Source: an uncultured Ilumatobacter sp. | GTDB lineage: Bacteria > Actinomycetota > Acidimicrobiia > Acidimicrobiales > Ilumatobacteraceae | Direction: 5' to 3' | DNA: 64,000 nt | Assembly (NCBI GenBank): GCA_905182555.1 | Contig: CAJJBX010000009.1 | Location: forward strand, 124,001 to 188,000 | Shown here: positions 1-9,484 of the stretch, in pieces | Layout of the letters: the number at the start of each line of letters is the position of its first letter | Numbering within the stretch: position 1 is the first letter of the stretch | Made by a program: the position numbers and the translations under genes | The notes under the pieces: model-generated | Database searches by the model: none | Told to the model about the DNA's origin: nothing | What the model saw: only the letters and a program-made list of their open reading frames with translations

Positions 1-271
1 CGCCGGTCGACTTGGCGAGCGACTCGAACCCGAATGGTGAGAAGCCGTACGGGTAGCCAGGCTCCGGGAATTCGATCTGCCGCTTGTCGTAGTCAGCAAG
101 CGCGAAGAACTCCGCAGCATCGTTCCACGCTGCATCAGCGATCGACCGTTCGATCGAGTTCAGCGGGATACAGAAGAACCCGACTTGCTCACACGCCCTC
201 GCCATGGTGCGAGCCTGGTCTTCGATCGGTGCCGTCAGGTCGATCACATCCAGATGCATCTGCGATTCCAT
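1..271 (-). CDS. 2OG-Fe(II) oxygenase (isopenicillin N synthase-like), N-terminal part
   Basis: This gene runs off the left edge of the window, so only about 90 N-terminal residues are visible; it is absent from the ORF track for that reason. The reading MESQMHLDVIDLTAPIEDQA, followed by ARACEQVGFFCIP and later FFALADYDKRQIEFP, matches the N-terminal domain that precedes the catalytic barrel in isopenicillin N synthase-type non-haem iron dioxygenases. Such enzymes use 2-oxoglutarate or a related route to oxidise small molecules; the substrate cannot be told here because the His/Asp iron ligands lie outside. The start is taken as ATG at 271; an in-frame ATG at 259 is possible. An octanucleotide repeat array ends about 37 bases upstream of the start. 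Confidence 0.75.
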   Translation of the reverse strand, partial: MESQMHLDVIDLTAPIEDQARTMARACEQVGFFCIPLNSIERSIADAAWNDAAEFFALADYDKRQIEFPEPGYPYGFSPFGFESLAKSTG

Positions 272-307
272 CAGGGAACGATACGCGCGCCACGCCGTCC
301 ACCGTGA

Positions 308-420
308 CCTATCACCCTATCACCCTATCACCCTATCACCCTATCACCCTATCACCCTATCACCCTATCACCCTATCACCCTATCACCCTATCACCCTAT
401 CACCCTATCACCCTATCACC
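308..420. repeat. 8-bp tandem repeat, about 14 copies
   Basis: The unit CTATCACC (read as CCTATCAC and so on) repeats perfectly with period 8 over 113 bases, about 14 copies with no mismatch. It lies immediately upstream of the minus-strand oxygenase start and is not coding: on the minus strand the unit contains TGA and TAG, and the plus-strand ORFs that cross it are low-complexity artefacts. Because 8 is not a multiple of 3 and copies are identical, the tract should vary in length by slippage. Confidence 0.97.
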
Positions 421-880
421 TGCCGCCCGCCATCGGGGAACGACTACGACGAGATCCGGCTGACCGCTGCCTATTTCGAACTGGAGGGGGTCAACTGGGG
501 CGGTCCTTGTCGACATTTTACGGGCTGCAAGAACGGCGCACCTCGATGTCAGGGTCTGGATTCGTATTCACGATGTGCGACGGTGCTCGGACCTGCGGTA
601 TCGAAGATGCTTACGTGACCGAACCGACCAATGTTGACGCCGGGGCATCACTGGGAGCGCTGTACCTCGGCGGCGTCCGCGCATCGACTCGGGCAGCGGG
701 CCAGCGTCTCGTGGCGCGCAATGACGACGCCCTTCGCTGCGCCGACCACTTCTTCGCGGCGGATCGCGTACCCCACCGGGCCACCGGCCTCTGAGCAATC
801 GCTGCGAGGCAGTCTCCATTTCAGTGAGCAGGTGTGAATATCGGATTTCGGTGGGCGTGGGTGGGGATAGCCTCCGTCGG
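421..880. other. Intergenic stretch, no recognisable gene
   Basis: About 460 bases between the repeat array and gatC. A plus-strand frame starting at ATG 547 and ending at 794 would give an 82-residue protein (MSGSGFVFTMCDGARTCG...) with high third-position GC, but it matches no family I know and has no clear ribosome site. The long minus ORF 568-1215 overlaps gatC and is a shadow. The gatC promoter should lie in the right-hand part. Confidence 0.4.
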
Positions 881-1189
881 GTGCCAGATGTCCCCAAGAT
901 CAGCGCCGCAGATGTGAGCAAGGTGGCCACCTTGGCCCGGCTCTGTCTGACCGACGACGAGTTGACCACTGCGACTGCCGAACTGTCGGCGATGCTTGAC
1001 CATTTCGCCGACATCGATGCGCTCGATCTCGACGGCGTTGAGCCGATGATGCAGCCGACGCCACTTGCCAATGTCATGCGCGAAGACGTCGAGGGCGAGA
1101 CGCTCGATCGTGACGAAGTGCTCGGACAGGCGCCTCTCGTCGAAGACGGCCGCTTCCGAGTGCCGCCGATCCTCGGGATCCAAGAGTGA
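881..1189 (+). CDS. gatC: Asp-tRNA(Asn)/Glu-tRNA(Gln) amidotransferase subunit C
   Basis: Small subunit of the GatCAB amidotransferase, which converts misacylated Glu-tRNA(Gln) or Asp-tRNA(Asn) to the correct amidated form in the cytoplasm. The product (about 102 residues) shows the family pattern KISAADVSKVATLARLCL near the N terminus, a helical middle and the C-terminal DGRFRVPPIL that wraps GatA. The ORF track begins at 824, but similarity to the family starts only at PKISAAD, so GTG 881 is preferred. It is the first gene of gatC-gatA-gatB; gatA begins a few bases after its stop. Confidence 0.93.
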   Translation: MPDVPKISAADVSKVATLARLCLTDDELTTATAELSAMLDHFADIDALDLDGVEPMMQPTPLANVMREDVEGETLDRDEVLGQAPLVEDGRFRVPPILGIQE

Positions 1190-1194
1190 ACGGC

Positions 1195-2664
1195 ATGAGC
1201 AGCATGAGCGATCAACCGACTACCGCCGTCGACCTCGCCCGGAACGTCCGCGACGGCGTCGCCAAGGCCGTTGACATCGTTGACGGCTACCTCGCCCGCA
1301 TCGATGAACGTGACGACGAAATCAACGCCTTCAACCTCGTGCTTGCCGATCAGGCACGCGAGCGCGCCGCCGAGATCGACGAAATGGTTTCTCTTGGTCG
1401 CGACCCGGGGCCCCTTGCTGGCGTCCCGGTCGGACTCAAGGACAACCTCTGCACCCGCGGAATCCCGACCACGTGCTCGTCCAAGATTCTCGCCGATTGG
1501 AAGCCGCCGTACGACGCCACCGTGGTCACCCGGCTTCGTGACGCGGGCGCAATCTTCGTTGGCAAAACCAACCTCGACGAGTTCGCCATGGGATCGAGCA
1601 CTGAGAACTCTGCGTTCGGCCCGACCAAGAACCCGCTCGACACGACTCGCGTTCCCGGCGGCTCATCAGGTGGCTCCGCCGCAGCGGTTGCAGCGAACTT
1701 CGCCGCCGTCAGCTTCGGTTCGGACACCGGTGGATCAATCCGCCAACCCGCGGCGCTGTGCGGCGTGGTCGGCGTCAAACCCACCTACGGCGCAGTCAGC
1801 CGACTCGGGCTCATCGCATTCGGCTCGAGTCTCGACCAGGTCGGCCCGTTTGCCCATACGGTGCGCGACGCAGCGGTCGCGCTCGAAACGATTAGTGGCC
1901 ATGATCCGGGCGACTCGACAAGTATCCAGCAAGGCCCGCTCGACCTCAGCCCGACACTCGACCTCGGCGTCGCTGGCCTGCGGGTGGGCCGCATCACCGA
2001 CCTACCGAAGGGCGCAAGTCCCGACGTAGAGGAACGCCTCGAGGCTGCCTTTGATGCGCTGCGCGAAGCTGGCGCCGAGATCGTCGATGTTGAGATGCCC
2101 GCATTCAACTATGGCCTCACCGCCTACTACTTGATTGCGCCTGCGGAGGCGTCAAGCAACCTGGCGCGTTTTGACGGCGTTCGATTCGGCATGCGCACAC
2201 CAGCGCCTGACACCAACTCGATGTACACGGCCACGCGCACCGACGGTTTCGGTACCGAAGTGAAGCGCCGCATCATGCTCGGCACGTATGCACTCTCCGC
2301 TGGCTACTACGACGCGTACTACGGGCGAGCGCAGAAGGTCCGCAGGCTCATTGCCAACGACTTCGCTGCGGCCTATGCCAAGGCCGATGTGCTGCTCACG
2401 CCGGCATCGCCAACCGTTGCATTCAAACTTGGCGACAAGGCCAGCGACCCGCTCGCCATGTACCTCTGCGATACCTACACGATCCCGTCGAACCTCACCG
2501 GCGACCCGGGTATGAGTGTCCCGTTCGGCATCGGTGAACACGGCCTGCCGGTTGGTGTGCAGATCCTTGCTCCGGCGCTCAAGGACGACGTGATGTTCCG
2601 GGCCGCAGCAACACTTGAACGGCACATGCAGAATCACCAGGATCAGAACGTGAGCGGATCATGA
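1195..2664 (+). CDS. gatA: Asp-tRNA(Asn)/Glu-tRNA(Gln) amidotransferase subunit A
   Basis: Glutaminase subunit of GatCAB: it frees ammonia from glutamine and channels it to GatB. The amidase-signature Ser-cisSer-Lys triad is visible: the lysine in GVPVGLKDN, the cis-serine in the glycine/serine loop GGSSGGSAAAVA, and the nucleophile serine in SDTGGSIRQPA. Length (about 489 residues) is typical. ATG 1195 is chosen because AAGAG lies a suitable distance upstream; ATG 1204 is an alternative. The stop overlaps the start of gatB by four bases (ATGA), indicating translational coupling. Confidence 0.96.
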   Translation: MSSMSDQPTTAVDLARNVRDGVAKAVDIVDGYLARIDERDDEINAFNLVLADQARERAAEIDEMVSLGRDPGPLAGVPVGLKDNLCTRGIPTTCSSKILADWKPPYDATVVTRLRDAGAIFVGKTNLDEFAMGSSTENSAFGPTKNPLDTTRVPGGSSGGSAAAVAANFAAVSFGSDTGGSIRQPAALCGVVGVKPTYGAVSRLGLIAFGSSLDQVGPFAHTVRDAAVALETISGHDPGDSTSIQQGPLDLSPTLDLGVAGLRVGRITDLPKGASPDVEERLEAAFDALREAGAEIVDVEMPAFNYGLTAYYLIAPAEASSNLARFDGVRFGMRTPAPDTNSMYTATRTDGFGTEVKRRIMLGTYALSAGYYDAYYGRAQKVRRLIANDFAAAYAKADVLLTPASPTVAFKLGDKASDPLAMYLCDTYTIPSNLTGDPGMSVPFGIGEHGLPVGVQILAPALKDDVMFRAAATLERHMQNHQDQNVSGS

Positions 2665-4133
2665 GCATCACCTACGTGAACGACGACGGCTACTACCCGT
2701 CGAACGAGGAACACCCCCGTTGGGAGCACGAGGGCTACGAATTGGTCGTTGGCCTCGAAGTACACGTCGAACTCGCTACCCGTACCAAGCTGTTCTCGTC
2801 GGCGCCAAACCGCTTCGGTGACGAGCCGAACACAAATATCGACCCGGTCACGCTTGGTTTGCCAGGAGCACTCCCGGTACTCAACCGGCAGGCAGTCGAG
2901 CTGGCCATTCGCCTCGGCCTTGCACTCAACTGCACCGTTCAGAAGTCGACGTTCGCCCGCAAGAACTACTTCTATCCGGACATGCCCAAGGCGTATCAGA
3001 TCAGCCAGTACGACGAGCCGATCAACATCGACGGCTGGCTCGACCTGCCTGACGGTTTCCGTGTCGGCGTCGAGCGTGGCCACCTCGAAGAAGACACCGG
3101 TAAGTCGACGCACGTTGGCGGTGCCGGCGGCCGTATCCACGGATCCGACTACTCACTGATCGACTTCAACCGTGCCGGTGTTCCATTGGTCGAAATCGTC
3201 AGTCGCCCGGACATCCGGCATCCCGAGCAGGCCAAGGCATATGTGACCGAGCTGCGCGGCATCCTCGTCGCCGTTGGTGCTTCCGATGCGAAGATGGAAG
3301 AAGGATCGATGCGCGTCGATGCCAACGTCTCGGTTCGTAAGCCTGGTGCCGACTTCAACACGCGTTGTGAGATTAAAAACGTCAACTCGGTTCGTTCGCT
3401 CGGTCGAGCAATCGAGTACGAGGCGCGGCGCCAAGTCCTTCTGCACGAGGCGGGTGAGCCCGTCACACAGCAGACCCGCCACTGGGATGAGAACGACGGC
3501 CGCACCCACACGCTGCGTTCGAAGGAAGACGCCGACGACTACCGGTACTTCCTCGAACCCGATCTCGTTGTCGTCGATCCCGGTATCGAATGGATTGAAG
3601 CAGTCCGTGCAGCGCTGCCGGTGCTGCCTTCGGCACGTCGAGCTGGGCTCGCAGCAATCACTGGTCTGGCGGCGAATTCGGAAGCGATCATGGTCGTGAC
3701 CGACCGCGGTCACGACAGTTTCGTTGTGGACGTCGCCAAGCACGGCGGTGACGCATCGATCACACTCAAGCACCTCCAGCAGCTACCCGAAGCCGCCGGC
3801 GTTCCAGCAGAAGACGTCGCCAAGCTGACCACGATGGAAGCCTCCGGCGGGCTGACGGCCACTCAGGCCAAGCAAGTTCTTGCAGACATGGTCGATGCCG
3901 GCGGTGGCGATGCCGAAGCGATCGCGACCGACAAGGGCTTTGAAGCAATGGGCAACACCGAGCTGGAATCGATGGTCGACGCGGCAATCGCTGCTCAACC
4001 TGACGCGTGGGAAAAGTTCTGCGCCGGCGAGGGCAAGGCTATGGGAGCGCTCGTTGGCGCCATCATGAAAGCTTCGAAGGGCCAGGCTGACGGCAAGGCC
4101 GTCACAGCGCTACTCAACGCCAAGAAAAGCTGA
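2661..4133 (+). CDS. gatB: Asp-tRNA(Asn)/Glu-tRNA(Gln) amidotransferase subunit B
   Basis: tRNA-binding and kinase subunit of GatCAB; it activates the misplaced Glu or Asp carboxylate with ATP and accepts ammonia from GatA. The N-terminal cradle domain contains GYELVVGLEVHVEL, KLFSSAPN and KNYFYPDMPKAYQISQYD, and the C-terminal third is the YqeY-like helical tail (ASGGLTATQAKQVLADM). At 490 residues it is full length. It overlaps gatA by ATGA. With gatC and gatA present, this organism probably makes Gln-tRNA or Asn-tRNA by the indirect route. Confidence 0.97.
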   Translation: MSITYVNDDGYYPSNEEHPRWEHEGYELVVGLEVHVELATRTKLFSSAPNRFGDEPNTNIDPVTLGLPGALPVLNRQAVELAIRLGLALNCTVQKSTFARKNYFYPDMPKAYQISQYDEPINIDGWLDLPDGFRVGVERGHLEEDTGKSTHVGGAGGRIHGSDYSLIDFNRAGVPLVEIVSRPDIRHPEQAKAYVTELRGILVAVGASDAKMEEGSMRVDANVSVRKPGADFNTRCEIKNVNSVRSLGRAIEYEARRQVLLHEAGEPVTQQTRHWDENDGRTHTLRSKEDADDYRYFLEPDLVVVDPGIEWIEAVRAALPVLPSARRAGLAAITGLAANSEAIMVVTDRGHDSFVVDVAKHGGDASITLKHLQQLPEAAGVPAEDVAKLTTMEASGGLTATQAKQVLADMVDAGGGDAEAIATDKGFEAMGNTELESMVDAAIAAQPDAWEKFCAGEGKAMGALVGAIMKASKGQADGKAVTALLNAKKS

Positions 4134-4158
4134 ACCGTCTCAGCGTGCGATGGCTGTG

Positions 4159-4806
4159 TCAGCGCGAGGCGTTGAACGCTGTGAGGACGCGCAGCGTGAC
4201 GTTGATCGTGACGGCCACCACCTCATCGTTTCTGGCCTCACGCGCCACAAAAAGCGTGGTCGGCCGCGAGTCGTCCTGGCCTGGATCGAAGATGATGATC
4301 AGCGGGCCTGCCGCAATGTCGATCTCGACAAGCTGCTCGCAAAGGCTCACCGAGAACCGGTCGCGGACCAGGCTGATGTCATCGGTGTCGACGATGAAGG
4401 CGTCATCGAACGCTTTGTGACCAACGGGGCCAGCTTGGGCAACGACGTCGAGCAGGCTCGGTGCTCGACGTGATTGGAACGCGATCTGGCCGCCGACGTG
4501 AGTTTGCAGACCTGCAGCGCCGACTGCCAGCACGTTGCCGTTGACGTCTTCACCGCGTTCGAGATGGACGCCGTCACGTGAGTGGACCGGTTCGAACACA
4601 TACGAACCAAACGCGACGGATGCGATCGAAACCACCGGGAAGGGCACGGCATCATGGTATTCGCTGTCGGTTCGCGGGAACGGTTCGTGGGAAATGTCCA
4701 CGGAGGAAGGCCAAGTCCGACCTGGAACCGTGAGTGCGCGCTGCACGCGGCTGGTGCGCGTAGCACCAGGGTCGCGTTGGGTTCCTCGCACTATCCTCGC
4801 CACCAT
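4159..4806 (-). CDS. Hypothetical protein
   Basis: An open frame of up to 215 residues lies between gatB and ilvD on the opposite strand, filling what would otherwise be a 670-base gap. The sequence is rich in beta-strand-like stretches ([56 protein letters not shown]) and has no signal peptide or membrane segment. I recognise no family. The ATG at 4806 overlaps the ilvD start, so translation more likely begins downstream, for example at a GTG around residue 20 or later. It converges on gatB. A real gene is favoured by the uninterrupted frame and codon bias, but this is not certain. Confidence 0.5.
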   Translation of the reverse strand: MVARIVRGTQRDPGATRTSRVQRALTVPGRTWPSSVDISHEPFPRTDSEYHDAVPFPVVSIASVAFGSYVFEPVHSRDGVHLERGEDVNGNVLAVGAAGLQTHVGGQIAFQSRRAPSLLDVVAQAGPVGHKAFDDAFIVDTDDISLVRDRFSVSLCEQLVEIDIAAGPLIIIFDPGQDDSRPTTLFVAREARNDEVVAVTINVTLRVLTAFNASR

Positions 4807-6565
4807 GTCAGCTGAAGATCAGAACACCCCTGTCGACATCAAGCCGCGGTCACGCGACGTCACCGACGGGATGCAGAAAGCGCCGTCCCGTTCGATGCTC
4901 CGTGCCATTGGTATGGGCGACGACGACTGGGAGAAGCCGCAGATCGGCCTCGCTAACGCATGGAACGAAGTCACTCCATGCAATATGACGTTGCGCAAGC
5001 TTGCTGAGCAGGCCAAGGCGGGCGTCAACGCCGCCGGTGGTTTCGGCATGGAGTTCGGCACCATCACCGTGTCTGACGGCATCTCGATGGGTCACGAAGG
5101 AATGCGTGCATCGCTGGTTTCACGCGAGGTCATCACCGACTCGGTCGAGACCGTCATGCACGCCGAACGCCTCGATGGGTTCGTCGGTCTTGCCGGTTGT
5201 GACAAGTCGATTCCTGGCATGCTGATGGCTGCGGCCCGCCTCGACCTGGCCTCGGTGTTCGTGTACAACGGCTCGATAATGCCGGGCGAGCACAACGGCA
5301 AAGCGCTCGACATCACCTCAGTCTTTGAAGCAGTCGGCGCGCACGCTGCCGGCATGATCGACGACCAAGAACTGCATGACATTGAAGTGAAGGCCTGCCC
5401 CGGAGAGGGCGCCTGCGGTGGCATGTTCACCGCCAACACGATGAGTTCGATCGCCGAAGCCCTTGGGATGAGCCTCCCGGGTTCCGCATCGCCGCCAGCT
5501 ATTGACCCGCGTCGCGAAGTCGATGCACGCCTCGCCGGTGAAGCCGTTGTTGGTTTGCTCCGACTTGGCATCACGTCGCGCCAGATCATGACGAAGCCCG
5601 CATTCGAGAACGCGATTGCGCTGACGTCGGCGCTCGGTGGATCCACCAATGCCGTGCTTCACCTACTTGCTATTGCCAATGAGGCTGGCGTCGATCTCGA
5701 ACTCGATGACTTCAACCGGATTGCCGACAAGGTGCCCCACATCGCCGACATGACCCCGGGTGGCAAGTTCCACATGAGCGATCTCGACAAAGTCGGAGGC
5801 GTCCCAGGCGTCCTCAAGCATCTACTTGACAATGGCATGTTGAATGGCGACTGCATGACCGTCACCGGCAAGACGATGGCGGAGAATCTCAACGCGATGG
5901 ACATCGGCGTGCCCGACGGAGTGGTTGTCCATCCGGTCAGCGCACCAATCCACAGTGAGGGTGGCATCAACATCCTCACTGGTTCGCTCGCCCCGTTGGG
6001 TTCGGTCGTCAAGGTGGCTGGCCTCACCGCCGAGCAGATGCACTTCGAAGGCCCGGCCCGCGTGTACGACGACGAGTCGTTCGCGATGGAGGCGATCCTC
6101 GCGGGCGAGATCAACGCCGGCGACGTCATCGTCATCCGCTACGAAGGCCCCAAGGGCGGACCCGGCATGCGCGAAATGCTGGCCATTACCGGTGCACTCA
6201 AAGGTGCTGGCCGCGGCGGCGATGTCGCGCTGATCACGGACGGTCGATTCTCCGGCGGCACATGGGGCTTTTGTATTGGTCACGTGGCACCCGAAGCAGC
6301 CGACGGCGGCCCGATTGCATTCATCGAAGAGGGCGACTCGATCCTCATCGACGTGCCGAGCAAGAAGCTCGACCTGCAGGTTTCCAACGAGGTGCTCGCG
6401 GCGCGCAAGGTCGGTTGGCAGCCCAACCCGGCGCGCTACACCACAGGTGTTCTCGGCAAGTACGCCCGGCTCGTGCGGGCCGGCGCGGACGGCACGTCTC
6501 TCGTGGCGAGGCAGATCTCGCTCGGGGAGGCACCGCATGGTTCTCCCGTAACCTGTCAAAGATGA
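4805..6565 (+). CDS. ilvD: Dihydroxy-acid dehydratase
   Basis: Iron-sulfur dehydratase that converts 2,3-dihydroxy-isovalerate and 2,3-dihydroxy-3-methylvalerate to the keto acids preceding valine and isoleucine. The cluster cysteines sit in [11 protein letters not shown] and [16 protein letters not shown]; other hallmarks are [23 protein letters not shown] and [13 protein letters not shown]. The ORF track extends upstream, but the protein begins at MSAEDQNTP (ATG 4805), giving 586 residues, normal for the family. The stop overlaps the next small gene (ATGA). It works with ilvB, ilvN and ilvC further along the window. Confidence 0.97.
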   Translation: MSAEDQNTPVDIKPRSRDVTDGMQKAPSRSMLRAIGMGDDDWEKPQIGLANAWNEVTPCNMTLRKLAEQAKAGVNAAGGFGMEFGTITVSDGISMGHEGMRASLVSREVITDSVETVMHAERLDGFVGLAGCDKSIPGMLMAAARLDLASVFVYNGSIMPGEHNGKALDITSVFEAVGAHAAGMIDDQELHDIEVKACPGEGACGGMFTANTMSSIAEALGMSLPGSASPPAIDPRREVDARLAGEAVVGLLRLGITSRQIMTKPAFENAIALTSALGGSTNAVLHLLAIANEAGVDLELDDFNRIADKVPHIADMTPGGKFHMSDLDKVGGVPGVLKHLLDNGMLNGDCMTVTGKTMAENLNAMDIGVPDGVVVHPVSAPIHSEGGINILTGSLAPLGSVVKVAGLTAEQMHFEGPARVYDDESFAMEAILAGEINAGDVIVIRYEGPKGGPGMREMLAITGALKGAGRGGDVALITDGRFSGGTWGFCIGHVAPEAADGGPIAFIEEGDSILIDVPSKKLDLQVSNEVLAARKVGWQPNPARYTTGVLGKYARLVRAGADGTSLVARQISLGEAPHGSPVTCQR

Positions 6566-6765
6566 GCAACTCTGGCGGACGCAACTTTCTTGCCTCGGCG
6601 ATTGGCTGGCTGATCGTGGCCATCATCGTCTGGGTCTTCTTTGGCGGAATCTTTGGTGCGATCCGATTTATCATTCGGATGGTCGTGTTTCTCGTCGTTG
6701 TCGGAGCGCTCCTGTCGCTCTATTTTCGACTACGTGGGAACGGCGGCGGGAACGGTAAGAATTAG
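6562..6765 (+). CDS. Small membrane protein coupled to ilvD
   Basis: A 67-residue protein, MSNSGGRNF followed by two closely spaced hydrophobic segments ([19 protein letters not shown] and [21 protein letters not shown]) and a short basic Gly/Asn tail. It should sit in the cytoplasmic membrane with two spans. No family is recognised. The start overlaps the ilvD stop as ATGA, so it is probably translated by re-initiation after ilvD, but nothing shows a shared function; the arrangement may be only economical packing. Confidence 0.7.
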   Translation: MSNSGGRNFLASAIGWLIVAIIVWVFFGGIFGAIRFIIRMVVFLVVVGALLSLYFRLRGNGGGNGKN

Positions 6766-6815
6766 CTCATGAATTGGACCGGAACACTGGCTGCCGGCCC
6801 GGCGTTCTCTCTGTC

Positions 6816-7661
6816 ATGACCACTGCGTTCGTACTCTCAGGCGGGGCCAGCCTCGGCTCGATCCAGGTCGGGATGGCAATGGCCTTGGCGGACCGTGGCA
6901 TCGTTCCGGACCTGATCGTCGGTACGTCGGTCGGCGCGATTAACGGCGCATGGCTGGCCGGTGGCCGATCCGCTGCTGGCCTCGCCGAGGTGTGGCGTAC
7001 CTTGCGGCGCGACGACCTATTTCCGACCAAACCGCTCCTCGGCCTTCGTGCATTTCTCGGCAAGTCGTCGCACTTCGTGCCCGACACACATCTGCGGGCC
7101 ACTCTCGAGGTGCACCTGCCGTTCGGGCGGATCGAAGACGCGACGATCCCGTTCATCGCCGTCACGGCTGACGCTCTCTCGGGCGAAGAGGTGCTGATCA
7201 CTGAAGGCAACGCAGTCGACGCCGTCGCTGCAAGCGCATCGCTCCCGGCGATCTTCCCGCCCGCACGCGTCGTGGTGAGCGGGCGCGAGCGCCTGCTGGT
7301 CGATGGGGCGGTCATCAACAACACGCCGATCACAACCGCAATAGAAGCGGGAGCGACCGAGGTGTGGGTGCTGTCAACGGGCTATTCGTGTGACCTTGTC
7401 GCTCCACCCCGGACGGCAATCGCTGCAGCGCTGCACGCGGTCAGCCTCATGGTGCAACGCCGCTTCGTGCTCGAACTGGAGGCGAACACGTACGGCGTAC
7501 CGATCCATCTGATCCCGCCGCCGTGCCCGGTGATGGTGTCACCCATCGACTTCTCCCACTCGGGCGAACTGATCGAGAGCGCAGCGTCAAGCGCGCACGC
7601 GTGGCTCGATGCGGGCGAGCCAACCGCACAGATGGTTCCACAAGTCAGAAAGCCTGACTGA
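6816..7661 (+). CDS. Patatin-like phospholipase family protein
   Basis: Predicted lipid acyl hydrolase with the patatin Ser-Asp dyad. The N-terminal oxyanion loop is LSGGASLGSIQVG, the nucleophile serine is in VGTSVGAINGAWLAGG (GxSxG), and the Asp of the DGA motif is in LLVDGAVINNTPI. At about 281 residues it resembles RssA/YjjU-type bacterial patatins. The ORF track begins at 6774, but the family fold starts at MTTAFVLSGG, so ATG 6816 is chosen. It converges with the downstream serine hydrolase, with a strong inverted repeat between them. Confidence 0.9.
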   Translation: MTTAFVLSGGASLGSIQVGMAMALADRGIVPDLIVGTSVGAINGAWLAGGRSAAGLAEVWRTLRRDDLFPTKPLLGLRAFLGKSSHFVPDTHLRATLEVHLPFGRIEDATIPFIAVTADALSGEEVLITEGNAVDAVAASASLPAIFPPARVVVSGRERLLVDGAVINNTPITTAIEAGATEVWVLSTGYSCDLVAPPRTAIAAALHAVSLMVQRRFVLELEANTYGVPIHLIPPPCPVMVSPIDFSHSGELIESAASSAHAWLDAGEPTAQMVPQVRKPD

Positions 7662-7676
7662 CTTTCACACTTTGTT

Positions 7677-7709
7677 CTGTCACATTTTGGTCAGACCAAA
7701 GTGTGACAG
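7677..7709. terminator. Bidirectional terminator-like inverted repeat
   Basis: CTGTCACATTTTGGTC and GACCAAAGTGTGACAG form a 16-base-pair stem (one G-T pair) around a single-base centre. It lies between the stops of two convergent genes, where it would serve both strands. Related sequences occur at 45751 and 63901, also next to gene ends, so it belongs to a small dispersed family. Confidence 0.75.
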
Positions 7710-7724
7710 ACATTCGACACGCGA

Positions 7725-8951
7725 TCAGTCGACAAGGGCCTGGTAGACGAGTTGTTGAAGGATCGGCCGGATCGGGTACGTGCTTGACGGCAACAGCTGT
7801 GTCAGGAAGACGGCCGCGATTTCTTCGACCGGGTCGACCCAGAAGGCCGTGCTTGCAGCGCCGCCCCACGCGTACTGACCGGCTGAACCGATCACCTTGG
7901 TCTCTGCGCTATCCAGCACCACAGAGAAGCCGAGCCCGAAGCCCACACCGTTGAATTCGGTTTCCGCGAAGAGCGGTCGCCCGAAGTCTTCGAGGATCGC
8001 TCCGCCGGGCAGGTGGTTTGTTGCCATGTACTTGACGGTGCGGCTGCCCAGAATGCGCTCACCGTCAAGTTCGCCACCGTTCAACAGCATGTGGGAGAAC
8101 CGCAGATAGTCGGCAGCGGTACCGCACAGGCCGCCGCCACCGCTGAGCATCGTCGGCTTCTTGTCCTGCGGTGCGCCCGCCATGACGGCGGTCTTTTTGT
8201 TGATTGGAAAGACATCGGCGTTGACCATGAATATGTCGCCTTCGACCCAGAACTCGGTGTCGTCCATGCCGAGCGGATCGAGGATGCGTTCGCGGAAGAA
8301 TTCGTCGAGCGTTTGGCCGGAGACGACCTCGACGATTCGACCGAGCACATCAGTCGATACTCCGTAGAGCCATTCGGTTCCCGGCTGAAACGCGAGTGGC
8401 AAGCCCGCCCAGGCATCGCAGCACGCTTCGAGGTCCAGGCCCTTTGGATTGCCCCACTCGAAGCCAGCTTTGCGGTACAAGGCGTCGGTGACGTGATTGT
8501 TGTGGAAGCCATAGGTGAGCCCCGACGTGTGCGTGAGTAGATGCCAGATCTTCATCGGCTCGGTCTGGCCCTCGGTGATCGGTGCCCGCGTTGAGCCGCC
8601 GCGATAGACCCGCGCACTCTCGAATGACGGGATGTACTTCGACACCTTGTCCTTGAGTTGCAGCTTGCCCTCTTCGTAGAGGATCATTGCGGCGACCGAG
8701 GTAATCGGCTTGGTCATCGAGAACAGGCGGCAGATCGTGTCTGACTCCCATGGCAGGTTGGCCTCGATGTTCCGCTTACCGTAGGTGGAGCTGTGCGCGA
8801 TCTCGCCCTTGCGTGAGACAACGACTTGCCAACCCGGCAGTCGACCGTCATCGACGTACTGCTTGAAGTGATCGTCAATGCGAGTGAGTCGCCTGGCATC
8901 GAAGCCCGCCTCGGCAGGTGTGATTGTTTGCTCAGTTCCAGTGACAGCCAT
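7725..8951 (-). CDS. Serine hydrolase, beta-lactamase class C / esterase family
   Basis: A 408-residue penicillin-binding-protein-like hydrolase. The SxxK nucleophile motif appears as RLFSMTKPITSVAAMILYEEG near residue 80, and the tyrosine motif as WLYGVSTDVLGRIVE. Proteins of this group (EstB-type) hydrolyse esters or peptides; true beta-lactamase activity is not implied. There is no signal peptide, which suggests a cytoplasmic esterase rather than a secreted lactamase. It converges with the patatin gene, and the 3' ends are separated by a palindromic terminator. Confidence 0.9.
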   Translation of the reverse strand: MAVTGTEQTITPAEAGFDARRLTRIDDHFKQYVDDGRLPGWQVVVSRKGEIAHSSTYGKRNIEANLPWESDTICRLFSMTKPITSVAAMILYEEGKLQLKDKVSKYIPSFESARVYRGGSTRAPITEGQTEPMKIWHLLTHTSGLTYGFHNNHVTDALYRKAGFEWGNPKGLDLEACCDAWAGLPLAFQPGTEWLYGVSTDVLGRIVEVVSGQTLDEFFRERILDPLGMDDTEFWVEGDIFMVNADVFPINKKTAVMAGAPQDKKPTMLSGGGGLCGTAADYLRFSHMLLNGGELDGERILGSRTVKYMATNHLPGGAILEDFGRPLFAETEFNGVGFGLGFSVVLDSAETKVIGSAGQYAWGGAASTAFWVDPVEEIAAVFLTQLLPSSTYPIRPILQQLVYQALVD

Positions 8952-9020
8952 TTGTTGATGATGGCAGGGGAGCGTTGTTGACCAGCAACCCTGGGCGCAG
9001 TGGTTGAATCACCGGTTGGC

Positions 9021-9395
9021 TCAAGCGGTGGCGCCGCGGCGGCCGACGAGAGCGGCAACTCCGCGCCAACCAACGAGGAACGTGCCAAGGAAGACGGTGG
9101 CGACGATCATGAATGATGTTGCGGTTCCGTTTTCGAACACGAAGTTGCGGAGCAGCATGCCGAGCGCAACTGTGGTCAGCCAAACCTTGACGCCGGTGAC
9201 AACACCGGTCGGCTGTGCCCACACGCGCCATGCGATCCACGCCACGGCGAGCGCAATGATGAATGGAGCAGCGGTTTGGGCAACGCCGGCAATCGCCTCG
9301 CCCTCGTCGTGATTGCGGCGGCCAATGGCAACGAATGTTACGACAACGGCAGCGTCAAACGCGGCAGCAATCGGGGTGCGCGGATGCATGGGCAC
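9021..9395 (-). CDS. DUF3054 membrane protein
   Basis: A 124-residue integral membrane protein with four hydrophobic segments (AAFDAAVVVTFVAIG, AAPFIIALAVAWIAWRVWA, KVWLTTVALGMLLRNFVF, SFMIVATVFLGTFLVGW). The early FVAIGRRNH and the central VWLTTVALGMLLR are typical of DUF3054, a family common in actinobacteria and haloarchaea without a known role. The start is GTG 9395; ATG 9389 two codons later is equally possible. Confidence 0.8.
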   Translation of the reverse strand: MPMHPRTPIAAAFDAAVVVTFVAIGRRNHDEGEAIAGVAQTAAPFIIALAVAWIAWRVWAQPTGVVTGVKVWLTTVALGMLLRNFVFENGTATSFMIVATVFLGTFLVGWRGVAALVGRRGATA

Positions 9396-9484
9396 AGTTT
9401 GCCGCGGTCACCGATTGGTTCGACATCAATGAGCCCTTAACTCCCAAACCGAGCGTCATTGCCGTCGCTCTGGGTCGAGGGTTT

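Noticed and set aside
34-794. Plus-strand ORFs (194 and 196 aa) crossing the octanucleotide repeat
   Set aside because: Their length comes from the stop-free repeat frame (SPYHPIT); the flanking part on the left is coding on the minus strand (oxygenase).
568-1215. 215-aa minus-strand ORF over gatC
   Set aside because: It overlaps gatC, which has clear family motifs, and has no similarity of its own.
4585-4600. GGTTCGAAC as a possible tRNA T-loop
   Set aside because: No acceptor, D or anticodon arms can be drawn around it; no tRNA gene was found elsewhere either.
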